This document shows positions 34,400-44,194 of a stretch of 64,000 bases of DNA, one piece after another. The position numbers were made by a program, and so were the translations under genes. Numbering within the stretch: the first letter of the stretch is position 1; the number at the start of each line of letters is the position of its first letter. The DNA is from Altibacter lentus (lineage in GTDB: Bacteria > Bacteroidota > Bacteroidia > Flavobacteriales > Flavobacteriaceae), in assembly GCF_000746845.1 (NCBI RefSeq), contig NZ_KN050846.1:2682963-2746962 (forward strand), in the 5' to 3' direction. The notes beneath the pieces were generated by a model. The model was not told the DNA's origin, did no database searches, and saw nothing but the letters and a program-made list of their open reading frames with translations.

Positions 34400-35377
34400 C
34401 TAATCCAGTGATTGGTTCTCTTCCTGTGCTTTTTTCAGCATTTGCGCAAACTCTTCCGGGGTCAAGTTTCCGTAGTAGAAATTAATAGGATTGATGCGGT
34501 CACCATCCTTAAAGATCTCGTAATGTAAGTGCGGTGCTTCCGAACGTCCCGTACTTCCCACAAAACCAATAAGGTCTCCCCGCTTAACGGTTTGCCCTAC
34601 GCGCACATTGTATTTGTAGAGGTGAGCGTAAAGACTTTCATACCCGTATCCATGATCGATGCGTATGTGATTACCGTAGCCTGTGGCCGTATTATCTGCA
34701 CGAACCACGCGGCCATCCCCTGAAGCATAGACCGGGGTACCCCGTGGTGCGGTAAAATCCATCCCAAAGTGAAACTTTACTGCCTTGGTAAAAGGGTCGG
34801 TGCGATATCCAAATCCTGAGGCAACCCTTGTGAGGTCTTCGTTCTTAACAGGCTGGATGGCGGGTATGGCTACCAATAGTTTTTCTTTCTCTTCGGCGAG
34901 TTGTGCGATCTCGTCCAGCGAACGGGATTGCACCACGATCTGTTTTGTCAATATGTCCAGACGCTTACTGGATGAAATTATAAGCTTCGAATTGTCGAAA
35001 CCTTCCAGGTCCTTATAGCGGTTCACCCCTCCAAATCCGGCTTTTCGCTGCTCATCGGGGATAGGGTTTGCTTCAAAATAAACTCGATAGAGATTGTTGT
35101 CGCGATCGGCCACTTCGGCGAGTACTGTTTCGGCCTGCGCCATTTTCTTATTAAGGATCTCGAACTGCAGTTCCATGTTCGCCAATTCGCGCTGCAGTGC
35201 CTTCTCCTTAGGCGTTTCTACATAGGGAAGATTGATATACACCAAGAGCAACAGAAAACCGCTTAAGAGCATACCTACTAGGCTCAGCAAGAAGATGCCA
35301 AGCCTTCTTCCTTTTTTCTTTTCAATTTTGCGATAGGAAAGGGTTTCACTATCGTAGTAATATTTAACCTTAGACAT
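34400..35377 (-). CDS. M23-family metallopeptidase, membrane-anchored, 325 aa
   Basis: One N-terminal TM helix (residues about 28-50, LGIFLLSLVGMLLSGFLLLLV), then a coiled coil (about 58-95), then a LytM/M23 domain. The zinc ligands are present: HFGMDF (about residue 204) and HLHYE (about 283), with YGNHIRIDHGYGYESLYAHL between. It is a predicted periplasmic peptidoglycan endopeptidase or its regulator. Length and layout match the flavobacterial M23 protein usually encoded near alaS, which lies divergently here, 121 bases away. Confidence 0.92.
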   Translation of the reverse strand: MSKVKYYYDSETLSYRKIEKKKGRRLGIFLLSLVGMLLSGFLLLLVYINLPYVETPKEKALQRELANMELQFEILNKKMAQAETVLAEVADRDNNLYRVYFEANPIPDEQRKAGFGGVNRYKDLEGFDNSKLIISSSKRLDILTKQIVVQSRSLDEIAQLAEEKEKLLVAIPAIQPVKNEDLTRVASGFGYRTDPFTKAVKFHFGMDFTAPRGTPVYASGDGRVVRADNTATGYGNHIRIDHGYGYESLYAHLYKYNVRVGQTVKRGDLIGFVGSTGRSEAPHLHYEIFKDGDRINPINFYYGNLTPEEFAQMLKKAQEENQSLD

Positions 35378-35438
35378 ACGTTAAAAAAACTTATTTTTGC
35401 TCGTTGATAGGTTATGCTAACAGGTACGTAACGTACTG

Positions 35439-35446
35439 CAAATATA
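35439..35446 (-). promoter_or_regulatory. -7 box of the M23 peptidase gene
   Basis: On the minus strand TATATTTG, matching TAnnTTTG, about 60 bases before the start codon. No good -33 TTG at 19-20 bases. Confidence 0.45.
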
Positions 35447-35498
35447 GAAATTGTTTCGTGCATAACCCTAACTAATAATTTCAGTAGCGCAAAACCGT

Positions 35499-38111
35499 AT
35501 GAAGTCCAAGGAAATACGTTCCCAATTTTTACAATTTTTTCAATCGAAATCTCATGCCGTTGTGTCCTCAGCACCTATGGTCATTAAGGATGATCCTACC
35601 CTAATGTTCACCAATGCGGGAATGAACCAATTCAAGGAATATTTTTTAGGCAACAGCATTTCAAAGCACGATCGTATTGCCGACACACAAAAGTGTTTGC
35701 GTGTAAGCGGAAAGCATAACGATCTGGAAGAGGTGGGGATGGATACCTATCACCACACCATGTTCGAAATGTTGGGAAACTGGAGTTTTGGCGATTATTT
35801 TAAGAAGGAAGCGATCGAGTGGGCCTGGGAACTGTTAACTGAGGTGTATAAGATCGATCCGTCCATACTCTATGTCACCATTTTTGAAGGGGATGCTTCG
35901 GAAGGTTTAGAGCGGGACAGTGAAGCCTACGAATACTGGAAACAGTTTGTCCCCGAAGACCGGATCTTGAACGGCAGCAAGAAGGATAATTTCTGGGAAA
36001 TGGGCGAACAAGGCCCTTGTGGTCCGTGTAGTGAGATCCATGTGGATATCCGTTCTTCCGAAGAAAAAGCAAAACAAAGCGGCGCTCTGTTGGTCAATCA
36101 AGACCATCCACAAGTGGTAGAGATCTGGAACCTGGTTTTTATGCAATTTAACCGTAAAGCGAACGGAAGCCTTGAAAAATTACCGGCGCAGCATGTGGAT
36201 ACCGGGATGGGTTTTGAACGTTTGGCGATGGTTTTGCAAAACAAACAAAGTAACTACGATACCGATGTTTTCACCCCTTTGATACGGGAGATCGAGGCGA
36301 TCACCAATACCACCTATGGTAAGGACGAAAAAACAGATATTGCCATTCGTGTGATCGCAGACCATATTCGTGCTGTTGCCTTCAGTATCGCCGACGGGCA
36401 GTTGCCGGGCAATTCGGGAGCCGGCTATGTGATACGTCGTATCTTACGTCGTGGTATCCGTTACGGTTTTACCTTTTTGAATACCAAAGAGCCGTTTATC
36501 TATAAGCTAGTCGCCACCCTGAGCAAACAAATGGGCGAGGCCTTTCCGGAGCTCATCTCCGAACAGAACTTGATCACCAATGTGATCCTCGAGGAGGAAC
36601 GATCCTTCCTGCGCACGCTGGATCAGGGATTGGTATTGCTGGAGAACGTGATCGAAACAGCTTCCTCCAAGACCATTTCGGGAAAGAAAGCTTTTGAGCT
36701 GTACGATACCTTTGGCTTTCCTATTGATCTTACCGCCTTGATCTTGCGGGAAAGAGGCTTCGATCTGGACGTGGCAGCGTTTGAGGCGGCACTTCAACAA
36801 CAAAAGGATCGATCTCGTGCCGCAACCAAAGTGGAAACCGGTGATTGGGTTGTCCTTTCAGACGATTCGGAAGAAGAATTTGTGGGCTACGATACTTTGG
36901 AAACACCAATTAAGATCACCCGTTACCGAAAGGTAGAGAACAGAAAAGAAGGCGAATTGTTTCAATTGGTCTTTAATCTAACACCTTTTTATCCCGAAGG
37001 GGGTGGACAAGTGGGCGATAAGGGATATCTGGAAGCTCCCGATGGCGGGGTTGTGTACATTATAGACACAAAAAAAGAGAACAATCTCATTATCCATTTT
37101 GCAAAAAACCTTCCCAGAAATCCCGAGGCTACCTTCAAGGCAGTGGTCGATGCCAAACAGCGGCAGCGTACAGCAGCCAATCACACAGCCACACACTTAC
37201 TGCATCAAGCCTTGCGCAATATTTTAGGAGAGCATGTCACTCAAAAAGGTTCGATGGTTCACAGTCGTAGCTTACGGTTCGATTTTTCTCACTTCGGAAA
37301 GGTAACCGACGATGAATTGAAGCAGGTAGAAGACTTTGTCAATGCGCGAATTCGTGAGGGGCTTGCCCTGGAAGAACGGCGCGGTATCCCTTATCAACAA
37401 GCGTTGGACGAAGGAGCCATCGCTTTGTTTGGTGAGAAATACGGAGACAGCGTTCGCGCCATCAAATTCGGGAAATCCATGGAGTTGTGTGGAGGAACGC
37501 ATGTCCCGATCACATCAGATATTTGGCACTTCATTATTACTTCGGAAGGCGCTGTAGCTTCGGGAATACGCCGTATTGAAGCGATCACCGGAGATGCTGC
37601 CAAGCAGTACTTTGTGGAGCGCAGCGAAGCCTACTCCGAAGTGCAGAAGGTGTTGAACAATGCACAAGACCCTGTAAAGGCAGTTGCCGGGCTTCAGGAA
37701 GAGAATGCGCTGCTTCAGAAACAAATTCAGCAATTATTGAAGGATAAGGCGAAGAACATTAAAGGAGACCTTAAAAACGACGTGGAACATATTAACGGGA
37801 TTAACTTCTTGGCAAAAGAACTGGAGTTGGATGCTTCCGGTCTAAAAGACCTGGCTTTCGAACTGGGTGGAGAAATCGATGATCTGTTCGTTATCTTTGG
37901 CTCCCGAAGCGAGGATAAGGCATTGCTTACCTGTTATATCTCGAAAGAACTGGTGGAAGAGCGAAAATTAAATGCCGGCCAGATCGTAAGAGAACTTGGT
38001 ACGTACATACAAGGCGGTGGGGGCGGACAACCCTTCTTTGCAACGGCTGGAGGGAAAAACCCGGCAGGGATTGCTGAAGCCCTCGAAGAGGCACGGAAGT
38101 TTGTGCAATAG
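35499..38111 (+). CDS. alaS: Alanine--tRNA ligase
   Basis: An 870-residue class II synthetase with the full domain order. The N-terminal catalytic core is [27 protein letters not shown]. The editing domain has the zinc-binding [11 protein letters not shown] (about residue 564) and CGGTHVPIT (about 665). The C-Ala domain ends with [19 protein letters not shown]. It charges tRNA-Ala and clears mischarged Ser/Gly. No lesion is seen. The start ATG at 35499 matches the family N-terminus [14 protein letters not shown]. The GSCFA gene follows 62 bases downstream. Confidence 0.98.
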   Translation: MKSKEIRSQFLQFFQSKSHAVVSSAPMVIKDDPTLMFTNAGMNQFKEYFLGNSISKHDRIADTQKCLRVSGKHNDLEEVGMDTYHHTMFEMLGNWSFGDYFKKEAIEWAWELLTEVYKIDPSILYVTIFEGDASEGLERDSEAYEYWKQFVPEDRILNGSKKDNFWEMGEQGPCGPCSEIHVDIRSSEEKAKQSGALLVNQDHPQVVEIWNLVFMQFNRKANGSLEKLPAQHVDTGMGFERLAMVLQNKQSNYDTDVFTPLIREIEAITNTTYGKDEKTDIAIRVIADHIRAVAFSIADGQLPGNSGAGYVIRRILRRGIRYGFTFLNTKEPFIYKLVATLSKQMGEAFPELISEQNLITNVILEEERSFLRTLDQGLVLLENVIETASSKTISGKKAFELYDTFGFPIDLTALILRERGFDLDVAAFEAALQQQKDRSRAATKVETGDWVVLSDDSEEEFVGYDTLETPIKITRYRKVENRKEGELFQLVFNLTPFYPEGGGQVGDKGYLEAPDGGVVYIIDTKKENNLIIHFAKNLPRNPEATFKAVVDAKQRQRTAANHTATHLLHQALRNILGEHVTQKGSMVHSRSLRFDFSHFGKVTDDELKQVEDFVNARIREGLALEERRGIPYQQALDEGAIALFGEKYGDSVRAIKFGKSMELCGGTHVPITSDIWHFIITSEGAVASGIRRIEAITGDAAKQYFVERSEAYSEVQKVLNNAQDPVKAVAGLQEENALLQKQIQQLLKDKAKNIKGDLKNDVEHINGINFLAKELELDASGLKDLAFELGGEIDDLFVIFGSRSEDKALLTCYISKELVEERKLNAGQIVRELGTYIQGGGGGQPFFATAGGKNPAGIAEALEEARKFVQ

Positions 38112-38173
38112 AAGACTGGAGTAGGAGGTGAGGATTGAGAAGTTGGCTTTCCATCCTTTTAAATAATTAAAGC

Positions 38174-39121
38174 ATGAAGCTCTTTACCCATATACCGTTA
38201 GCACCTGAAGAGAATCCTATTACGTACGATTCCAACTTGTTGCTCATGGGCTCCTGTTTTACTGAAAACATAGGCGGGAAGCTTGATTATTTTAAATTTC
38301 ACAATGTCCAGAATCCTTTTGGGATCGTGTTTCATCCCGTAGCGATCGATACCTTGATCGCAAGAGCCTTGGACGAAAGGCCCTATACCGAAGAAGATAT
38401 CTTCCTATACAACGAACAGTGGCATTGTTTTGAAGTGCATTCTAGGCTCAGTCACCCTAACAAAGAGGACCTCCTTATAACATTGAATACACAAAGAGAT
38501 CTCTTAAAGAAGACCATCTTCAGTGCGACGCATATCATACTTACATTGGGGACCGCATGGGTGTACCGGTATTTGGAGAGCGAAACTATAGTGGCAAACT
38601 GCCATAAGATACCGCAAAGATCCTTTGCTAAAGAGTTGCTTTCCGTATCCCATATTTCTGAAGTGATCCGGGAAAGTATTGACCGCATTCAAAGGGTGAA
38701 CCCCAAGGCACCTATCCTCTTTACCGTCTCTCCCGTGAGACATCTCAAGGACGGATTTTCAGAGAACAGCAGGAGCAAGGCCCATTTGATCGCCGGACTG
38801 CATGCAGCATTGGATACCCGAACGAATGCTTTCTATTTTCCGTCGTACGAACTAATGCAAGACGAAATGCGGGACTACCGTTTTTATGCACAAGACCTTA
38901 TCCATCCCAATGTCACTGCGATCGAGCTGCTTTGGGAACGGTTCAAGGATGTCTGGATCGCTTCGGAAACGGAAAACGTTCAAAAGGAAGTGGATGCGAT
39001 CCAGAAGGGGTTGCAACACCGGCCATTCCACCAGGATGGAGCGGCTTATGAGGCTTTTCAGAAAAACCTTCAGAAGAAAATACTCCAATTGGAACAGCGA
39101 GTTCCCGGTTTGAAATTCTAG
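38174..39121 (+). CDS. GSCFA-domain protein, 315 aa
   Basis: Contains the name-giving motif LLMGSCFTENIGGKL (residues about 22-36) with the nucleophile-like Ser, a second block HIILTLGTAWVY (about 120) and PILFTVSPVRHLKDGF (about 180), together the SGNH-like esterase fold of the GSCFA family. A later DLIHPN (about 242) supplies the catalytic Asp-His pair of that fold. No signal peptide is seen. The substrate is not known. It lies just after alaS and is probably co-transcribed with it, an arrangement I recall in related genomes. Confidence 0.88.
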   Translation: MKLFTHIPLAPEENPITYDSNLLLMGSCFTENIGGKLDYFKFHNVQNPFGIVFHPVAIDTLIARALDERPYTEEDIFLYNEQWHCFEVHSRLSHPNKEDLLITLNTQRDLLKKTIFSATHIILTLGTAWVYRYLESETIVANCHKIPQRSFAKELLSVSHISEVIRESIDRIQRVNPKAPILFTVSPVRHLKDGFSENSRSKAHLIAGLHAALDTRTNAFYFPSYELMQDEMRDYRFYAQDLIHPNVTAIELLWERFKDVWIASETENVQKEVDAIQKGLQHRPFHQDGAAYEAFQKNLQKKILQLEQRVPGLKF

Positions 39122-39123
39122 AA

Positions 39124-39170
39124 TACGACAACTGCCCTATTGAGTCGCGTTGGGTTTTGAGGCATCTTTG
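39124..39170 (+). promoter_or_regulatory. Shared-motif promoter 1 (lipoprotein gene 39202)
   Basis: Palindrome-like site TACGACAACTGCCCTA (39124-39139) abuts a -33 TTG (39140-39142). The -7 box CATCTTTG has its TTT at 39167, 28 bases from the end of the site. Four more promoters downstream have the same layout. Confidence 0.75.
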
Positions 39171-39201
39171 CTTCAGTTAACCAATTAAAAACCCAGCAAT
39201 T

Positions 39202-39717
39202 ATGAAAAATTTTAAAAAAGTACTTTTCGTTCTCTTTATAAGTTTGGCCGTGACCGCCTGTAAAAAAGATGACGAAGGCGGCGATGACGGACAGGCCGGA
39301 GAAGGTCAGATGGTCGCAAAAGTAGACGGACAGAATTTTCAATCGCTTGAAGGAACTGTCATGGCGCAGGAAAGTAATTCCGGAGTACGCACCCTTGCAG
39401 TTTCGGCGGGAACGGTCAATTCTGAAAACCTACAAATGATCATCATCAATTTTGATGGAGAGGGTACCTATGATCTTAATTTTACAAATATTGGAACGTA
39501 TAGTTTTTTGCCGGATCCAAGCAATCCGGATCCAAGCACTGTAGTGGTTTATAGCACAGCCAATGGTAACAGTTCAAACGGAACTATTAATATTTCAAGT
39601 TATAGCACCACAAATGTTAAAGGCACATTCTCATTTACCGGATATAATATTAATAATACCAGTGAGACTACTTCTGTAACAGAGGGGTCTTTTGACATGG
39701 CCCTTACACAAAACTAG
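39202..39717 (+). CDS. Small lipoprotein, 171 aa
   Basis: Signal and lipobox FISLAVTAC (Cys20), followed by an acidic Gly/Asp linker (KKDDEGGDDGQAGEG). The remainder (residues about 35-171) is a beta-rich domain, with MVAKVDGQNFQSLEGTV at its start, resembling the DUF6252-type lipoprotein domain of Bacteroidota. It is probably exported to the outer membrane. Function is unknown. Its promoter carries the site shared with the propeller, MORN, kinase and regulator genes downstream, so it is likely a member of the same regulon. Confidence 0.78.
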   Translation: MKNFKKVLFVLFISLAVTACKKDDEGGDDGQAGEGQMVAKVDGQNFQSLEGTVMAQESNSGVRTLAVSAGTVNSENLQMIIINFDGEGTYDLNFTNIGTYSFLPDPSNPDPSTVVVYSTANGNSSNGTINISSYSTTNVKGTFSFTGYNINNTSETTSVTEGSFDMALTQN

Positions 39718-39896
39718 ATCCTCTAAAGAAAATCTCAGTGTTGAGGTTTTTACGTGGAGCCGGGAGCGGAACAATTTGTTCTTCTTCCGGTTTTTTTTGA
39801 GGAGTATGTGACAAGGTGAATAGGGGAGTTTTACTTTCTGCAAGCTGCTGCCAACTATTCCCGACACCCCTAGTTTCTCATTCACAATCAGTAGAA

Positions 39897-39943
39897 TACG
39901 ACAATTGCCCTATTGAACGGCCTCTTTCTTTAACGCACCTTTG
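39897..39943 (+). promoter_or_regulatory. Shared-motif promoter 2 (propeller gene 39970)
   Basis: TACGACAATTGCCCTA (39897-39912) abuts TTG (39913-39915). The -7 box CACCTTTG has its TTT at 39940, 28 bases from the end of the site. Confidence 0.75.
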
Positions 39944-39969
39944 AGATATCAATTAATTAAACCACGCAT

Positions 39970-41844
39970 ATGAAACTTTCAACAACAGCAACACTAATGA
40001 TCGCCCTCGCAATAAGCTCGGTGATCCACGTCTCGGCTCAACGTGCCGAAACACCCGATTTTCGCTACGATACCGGTGCGAAGATCAACGAAATGACCCT
40101 TACCCAAGGCGGCACCATGGTCGTAGCGACCAATGATGGTCTCGTTGGGATCAAACCCGGAAGCAATGAGCTGCTTTTTAATTTCACTGACTACGGTCGT
40201 GTCAAGCCCGAAGAACTTTTCTTTGTGCCCAGCGCGCCTTATGTAATTGTCGGGGATGTTGGATTTGCCAATCTTTCGGCAAAGAAGGCAGTGATCGACT
40301 ATATATCGGGGAAGGTATTGTTCACGACCGAGAACAATGGCTGGAAGACAGTAATGACCTGTGATGTCATGATGCCTCAAAACAAATTGGTGGTAAGCGG
40401 TCAACGTACTTCCAAAGAAAAATTTGCGATGCAGGTAGCCGTATACGATCTTAACACGGGCAAAGAAGATTACCGATTCCATTTGGATGAACCGGGACGT
40501 GTAGGCATTGCCAAAGATTACAGCGTCACCGGCAGACCATTATTGTTAAAGGAATACCTTATCATCCCTACCGCACAAGGTTTGATCGCCAAAAAGGCGC
40601 AAACAGGAGATAAGTTATGGGAGACCAAGATCAAGAACGTGAACTGGTTAGTGGCCGATGCCGGGGAAAAAGAGATCTATGCATTCGAGCAAAATGCCAG
40701 CGGGACCAATACCGAGGTCTATAAGATAAGTGCTACCGGAGCCGAGCTGTGGAACAAACCGGCCAAAGTAAAAGGTAAAGTCGCCAATTTCGAGATATTG
40801 CCACAGGGCCTAGCCATTGTAAGCAACAAAGATGACGGTGGAAGTAACAGCGTATTTGCCGCCAAGAACGAATCGGAAATTGGATTTTTAAGTGCATCCA
40901 CAGGAGAGGATCTTTGGGATAAGGCACCTAAGACCAAGGGATATGTTCAACATTTCTACATTATGGATGATGGTATACTCTTCGGGATTTTCCAGGGGGG
41001 GATCAATAAGATCTCGTTCGACGGGCAGACACTATTCAAAAAACCATTGAAGACAGGTGAGAACATCATGACCATGGCCAATACCCCACAGGGACTTATT
41101 TATATTACTTCGGAAGATGCCAATATCGTAAATCTCGCTACGGGGGACCAGGTTTGGAACAAGCCATTGAAATATAAAAGAGCTAATGCCGTGTCGTCTA
41201 GCTATGACAGTAAGAATACCCGGTATTTAATAAGCGCCGATGATGAATTATTTGCGGTAGACGCCAATTCGGGAGAGGTATCCACCTTGGCTGAATCCAA
41301 ATTTGACGGCAAAGAAGCACCTACAGGAGTGGAAGTGCGCGACGGAGGGATCTTGCTCACCAGCGATCAAAATCTAATGATGCTTGACTGGAACGGCAGT
41401 AAGAAATTCCATGAGTATTACAGAGCCCCCGGGAAAAGTGCTTTAGGAGCTATTATTGCAGGAGTCGCGGCAGTTGCCACAGCAACGACAGCCGTTGCTT
41501 CCTACAATGCTGCAAACCAGAACCGGAACAAATTAGGAAACTACACAGACCGTGGTCAGCGGTATGCCGACCTGGGGGATGGGATGGCTGCAGCTGCGGG
41601 TGCCTCAGTTGCCGAGATGTTAAAACGCTTTAAAGCAACAGCCGCCACCGAAAATGCACAGTTTGTATTGACCAAACTGGATGACGGTGTAGGACTTGTA
41701 AAATTGAACAAGGACAGCGGATCTAAAGAAAAGGAGATCGTATTGAAAGATAAGCAGCCGGAGTACCAAGTGGATGAAATAGGAGGGATACTGTATTACA
41801 AAGCCGACAACAATTCCATCTTTGCATACGATCTTAAGAAGTAA
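39970..41844 (+). CDS. Secreted PQQ-type beta-propeller protein, 624 aa
   Basis: Signal peptide (MKLSTTATLMIALAISSVIHVSAQ). Residues about 40-470 hold repeats of the PQQ/BamB kind, each with a Trp-containing strand such as TGDKLWETKIKN, ATGAELWNKPAK, TGEDLWDKAPK and TGDQVWNKPLK. A short Ala/Thr-rich helical segment (about 497-520, AIIAGVAAVATATTAVASYN) breaks the propeller, and one more blade-like stretch closes the protein. No catalytic motif for a PQQ dehydrogenase is seen, so a structural or sensory periplasmic role is more likely. It has a shared-motif promoter and a strong terminator of its own. Confidence 0.82.
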   Translation: MKLSTTATLMIALAISSVIHVSAQRAETPDFRYDTGAKINEMTLTQGGTMVVATNDGLVGIKPGSNELLFNFTDYGRVKPEELFFVPSAPYVIVGDVGFANLSAKKAVIDYISGKVLFTTENNGWKTVMTCDVMMPQNKLVVSGQRTSKEKFAMQVAVYDLNTGKEDYRFHLDEPGRVGIAKDYSVTGRPLLLKEYLIIPTAQGLIAKKAQTGDKLWETKIKNVNWLVADAGEKEIYAFEQNASGTNTEVYKISATGAELWNKPAKVKGKVANFEILPQGLAIVSNKDDGGSNSVFAAKNESEIGFLSASTGEDLWDKAPKTKGYVQHFYIMDDGILFGIFQGGINKISFDGQTLFKKPLKTGENIMTMANTPQGLIYITSEDANIVNLATGDQVWNKPLKYKRANAVSSSYDSKNTRYLISADDELFAVDANSGEVSTLAESKFDGKEAPTGVEVRDGGILLTSDQNLMMLDWNGSKKFHEYYRAPGKSALGAIIAGVAAVATATTAVASYNAANQNRNKLGNYTDRGQRYADLGDGMAAAAGASVAEMLKRFKATAATENAQFVLTKLDDGVGLVKLNKDSGSKEKEIVLKDKQPEYQVDEIGGILYYKADNNSIFAYDLKK

Positions 41845-41898
41845 CTAACTAGCCAAGTTACGAGGGTTGCAGATGGTGAGGAGTGTCTGTAATCGTAC

Positions 41899-41930
41899 AA
41901 ACCCCGTATACAACATACGGGGTTTCTTTT
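41899..41930 (+). terminator. Strong terminator after the propeller gene
   Basis: AAACCCCGTAT (41899-41909), loop ACAAC, ATACGGGGTTT (41915-41925), then CTTTTT. A perfect 11-bp stem. Confidence 0.9.
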
Positions 41931-41943
41931 TACCTTTAATAGA

Positions 41944-42672
41944 ATGATACGAACCATTTTACTTCCTAATCAAAAGAATATGTTGGTGTGGGCAAACGCA
42001 CTTTTCCTGTTGGCATTGTTATTCATGCAACAGATAGATGCCTTGACCGTGGTCTTTGCCTACTTTTTAGAAACTATTGTCATAGGACTCATCCATATCT
42101 TGAAATTGTGGATTGTTTCTGCGGAAGGAAAACCAACCCGATCTAAAAAAGGGTTACAACTTAGAGGGTTGCCACTAATATTCTTTTTCGTGCTACACTA
42201 CGGAATGTTCGTTGCCATCCAATCGATCTTTGCCTTTACTTTATTTGAAAGTGCGGTACCGGAGATCACCAGCTCTTTTGCTTTGCTTGAAAATTATGGA
42301 TACATTCTTTCGGTGGAAGGGATGCCCGTAGTGCTGGCTTCATTGGTAGTTACTAATTTGAGCTACTTCTACACCAATTTCTGGAAGAATGAAAAGTACA
42401 AGTCATATACACCGGGAGCGATCTTTATGAAACCGTATGTGCGCATCTTTGTACAGCAGTTTGTAGTGATCCTGGCATTCTTTTTCTACCTGCTTCTATC
42501 AACTGGTGTGGTTGCCGCTGTGCTATTAATTGTTTTTAGGTTGTTGATAGATCTTACCATGGTGTCTTTACACAAAGATTCGGAAACGCTGGAAAAACTG
42601 GCAAAGAAGTATGCTAACTCACCCGATCATTATGAAGAGATGAAACGCAAATATCAAGAATTTTCAGAATAA
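41944..42672 (+). CDS. Multi-pass membrane protein (DUF6498-like), 242 aa
   Basis: Six or so hydrophobic segments (for example WANALFLLALLFMQQ, LIFFFVLHYGMFVAIQ, FVVILAFFFYLLLSTGVVA) and a charged C-terminal helix (SLHKDSETLEKLAKKYANS). The pattern fits the DUF6498 family of Bacteroidota and Proteobacteria, with no known function. The ATG at 41944 lies only 14 bases after the terminator and next to a -7-like TACCTTTA (41931-41938), so Met13 at 41980 may be the true start. It does not carry the shared promoter motif. Confidence 0.72.
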   Translation: MIRTILLPNQKNMLVWANALFLLALLFMQQIDALTVVFAYFLETIVIGLIHILKLWIVSAEGKPTRSKKGLQLRGLPLIFFFVLHYGMFVAIQSIFAFTLFESAVPEITSSFALLENYGYILSVEGMPVVLASLVVTNLSYFYTNFWKNEKYKSYTPGAIFMKPYVRIFVQQFVVILAFFFYLLLSTGVVAAVLLIVFRLLIDLTMVSLHKDSETLEKLAKKYANSPDHYEEMKRKYQEFSE

Positions 42673-42680
42673 CAAAAAAA

Positions 42681-42727
42681 TACGTCAGCTGCCCTATTTG
42701 AAACACATTATTTTTTTTGCTACTTTG
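42681..42727 (+). promoter_or_regulatory. Shared-motif promoter 3 (MORN genes 42752 and 44195)
   Basis: TACGTCAGCTGCCCTA (42681-42696) abuts TTTG (42697-42700). TACTTTG has its TTT at 42724, 28 bases from the end of the site. Confidence 0.75.
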
Positions 42728-42751
42728 TATATCACTAAAAACTAATCAAGT

Positions 42752-44164
42752 ATGAGACCCTTTGTTTTATCACTTTTTTTATGGATTTGTATAGGTTTTT
42801 CAGGGCTGGCTCAAGTGCCTTCGCCTGTATCAAGTACTTCGAGCACCGCTAATGGTACTGCCAATAGCTGGACGATGCTTGAGAATGACAAGTTCTATAT
42901 GTACGATTCATCCGGAAAAAAACTCACCAATCTTCAGCCGCTTAGCTACTTAAAGACCGATACCTTGCCGGTGTTGGATAAAAATACACGTACGCTCTAT
43001 TTGTGCGCAGATATTAAAGAAGCACCAACGGGTACCACAGGTCGTGTGTCGGTCCTGGCGAATAACATCGGTAAGGATTTTTACATCACGAACCCGTATT
43101 CGTTTATTGTATATATCAATGATGCATCCCAAAGCGGAACCTTCAGTAATATTAACGGGAGTTATGTTGAATATCTGGAAGAAGCCAATAGTACCTATGT
43201 CCTGGATGGGATACGTAATTTTTCGAACTGGGGTGCTAAAACCATCAATGCCCTACCCGCTGCGCCGGACAATACTTATTGGTACCGTGATACTGACAAA
43301 GGGTTGTATGCGATACTCATCAAAGGAAAACACATTGATTATACCAAGGCTACCAATGAAAAGGACGGGAACGATCTTATCGTATCTGTTGACGGCGTAA
43401 AAAAATATGTGCTTCCCGGGTATTACACCATGGCTTCCTTTGTCTATAAACCTGTCCAGCTGTATTCAGCTTCTAGTTCAAATTCGGTTGCAACTACCAA
43501 TGGAAGCACAGGTTGTGTGAGCGGTGATTGCAATAATGGCTGGGGCAAATGGCAATACGAGAATGCGCACTACGACGGGTTCTGGAAAAACGGAAAGAAA
43601 AACGGATACGGTCTCTATAAATGGAATGGTGTAGGCAAATACATAGGAAATTGGGAAAATGATACCATGAGCGGTTATGGAGCTTACATTGCCGATAACG
43701 AGGATAATATCGTAGGTGAATACCGTAATGGTAAATTGAATGGTCCCGGTTATGCTGTGTATGGAAAGGATTGGCAACAAGGCATCTACACAAATGGTAA
43801 TCTTGTCACCTCCTATACATTCTATACGAACAATATAGAAACGGGATGTACTGCGGGAGACTGTCAGAATAAATATGGAAAATTTGTGTATTCTAACGGA
43901 GACTCCTATATAGGCTTCTTTAAGAACGGTAATCTTCTTTTAGGCACATACACGTTTGCCAATGGCGATAAATACAGCGGGATGTTCAATGCTCAAAATC
44001 AGTTTCACGGCACAGGACGGTACTTTTATATAAGTGGCGGATACTATGGGGGCGAATGGAAGAACGGTGCATATAACGGCCGGGGTTATTACCACAACAA
44101 AGATCTTGTCCAGCAAGTAGGGGAGTGGTCTAATGGGACGCTGGTTAAATCTTTAAAGAAATAG
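42752..44164 (+). CDS. Secreted MORN-repeat protein, 470 aa
   Basis: Signal peptide (FLWICIGFSGLAQ). Residues about 25-240 are an unassigned beta-rich domain. Residues about 250-465 are MORN repeats: HYDGFWKNGKKNGYGLYKW, KYIGNWENDTMSGYG, SYIGFFKNGN, GGEWKNGAYNGRGYY. Two copies of a Cys motif, GCVSGDCNNGWGK and GCTAGDCQNKYGK, precede the MORN groups and could form disulfides outside the cytoplasm. MORN repeats usually bind lipid or protein; export of such a protein is the notable point. The paralogue at 44195 follows 30 bases downstream, probably in one operon. Confidence 0.85.
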   Translation: MRPFVLSLFLWICIGFSGLAQVPSPVSSTSSTANGTANSWTMLENDKFYMYDSSGKKLTNLQPLSYLKTDTLPVLDKNTRTLYLCADIKEAPTGTTGRVSVLANNIGKDFYITNPYSFIVYINDASQSGTFSNINGSYVEYLEEANSTYVLDGIRNFSNWGAKTINALPAAPDNTYWYRDTDKGLYAILIKGKHIDYTKATNEKDGNDLIVSVDGVKKYVLPGYYTMASFVYKPVQLYSASSSNSVATTNGSTGCVSGDCNNGWGKWQYENAHYDGFWKNGKKNGYGLYKWNGVGKYIGNWENDTMSGYGAYIADNEDNIVGEYRNGKLNGPGYAVYGKDWQQGIYTNGNLVTSYTFYTNNIETGCTAGDCQNKYGKFVYSNGDSYIGFFKNGNLLLGTYTFANGDKYSGMFNAQNQFHGTGRYFYISGGYYGGEWKNGAYNGRGYYHNKDLVQQVGEWSNGTLVKSLKK

Positions 44165-44194
44165 AATTCAATTAACACGTAAAACCAAAATAGT

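Noticed and set aside
39731-39752. CTCA-GTGT-TGAG followed by GTTTTT
   Set aside because: The stem is only 4 bp; too weak to call a terminator for the lipoprotein gene.
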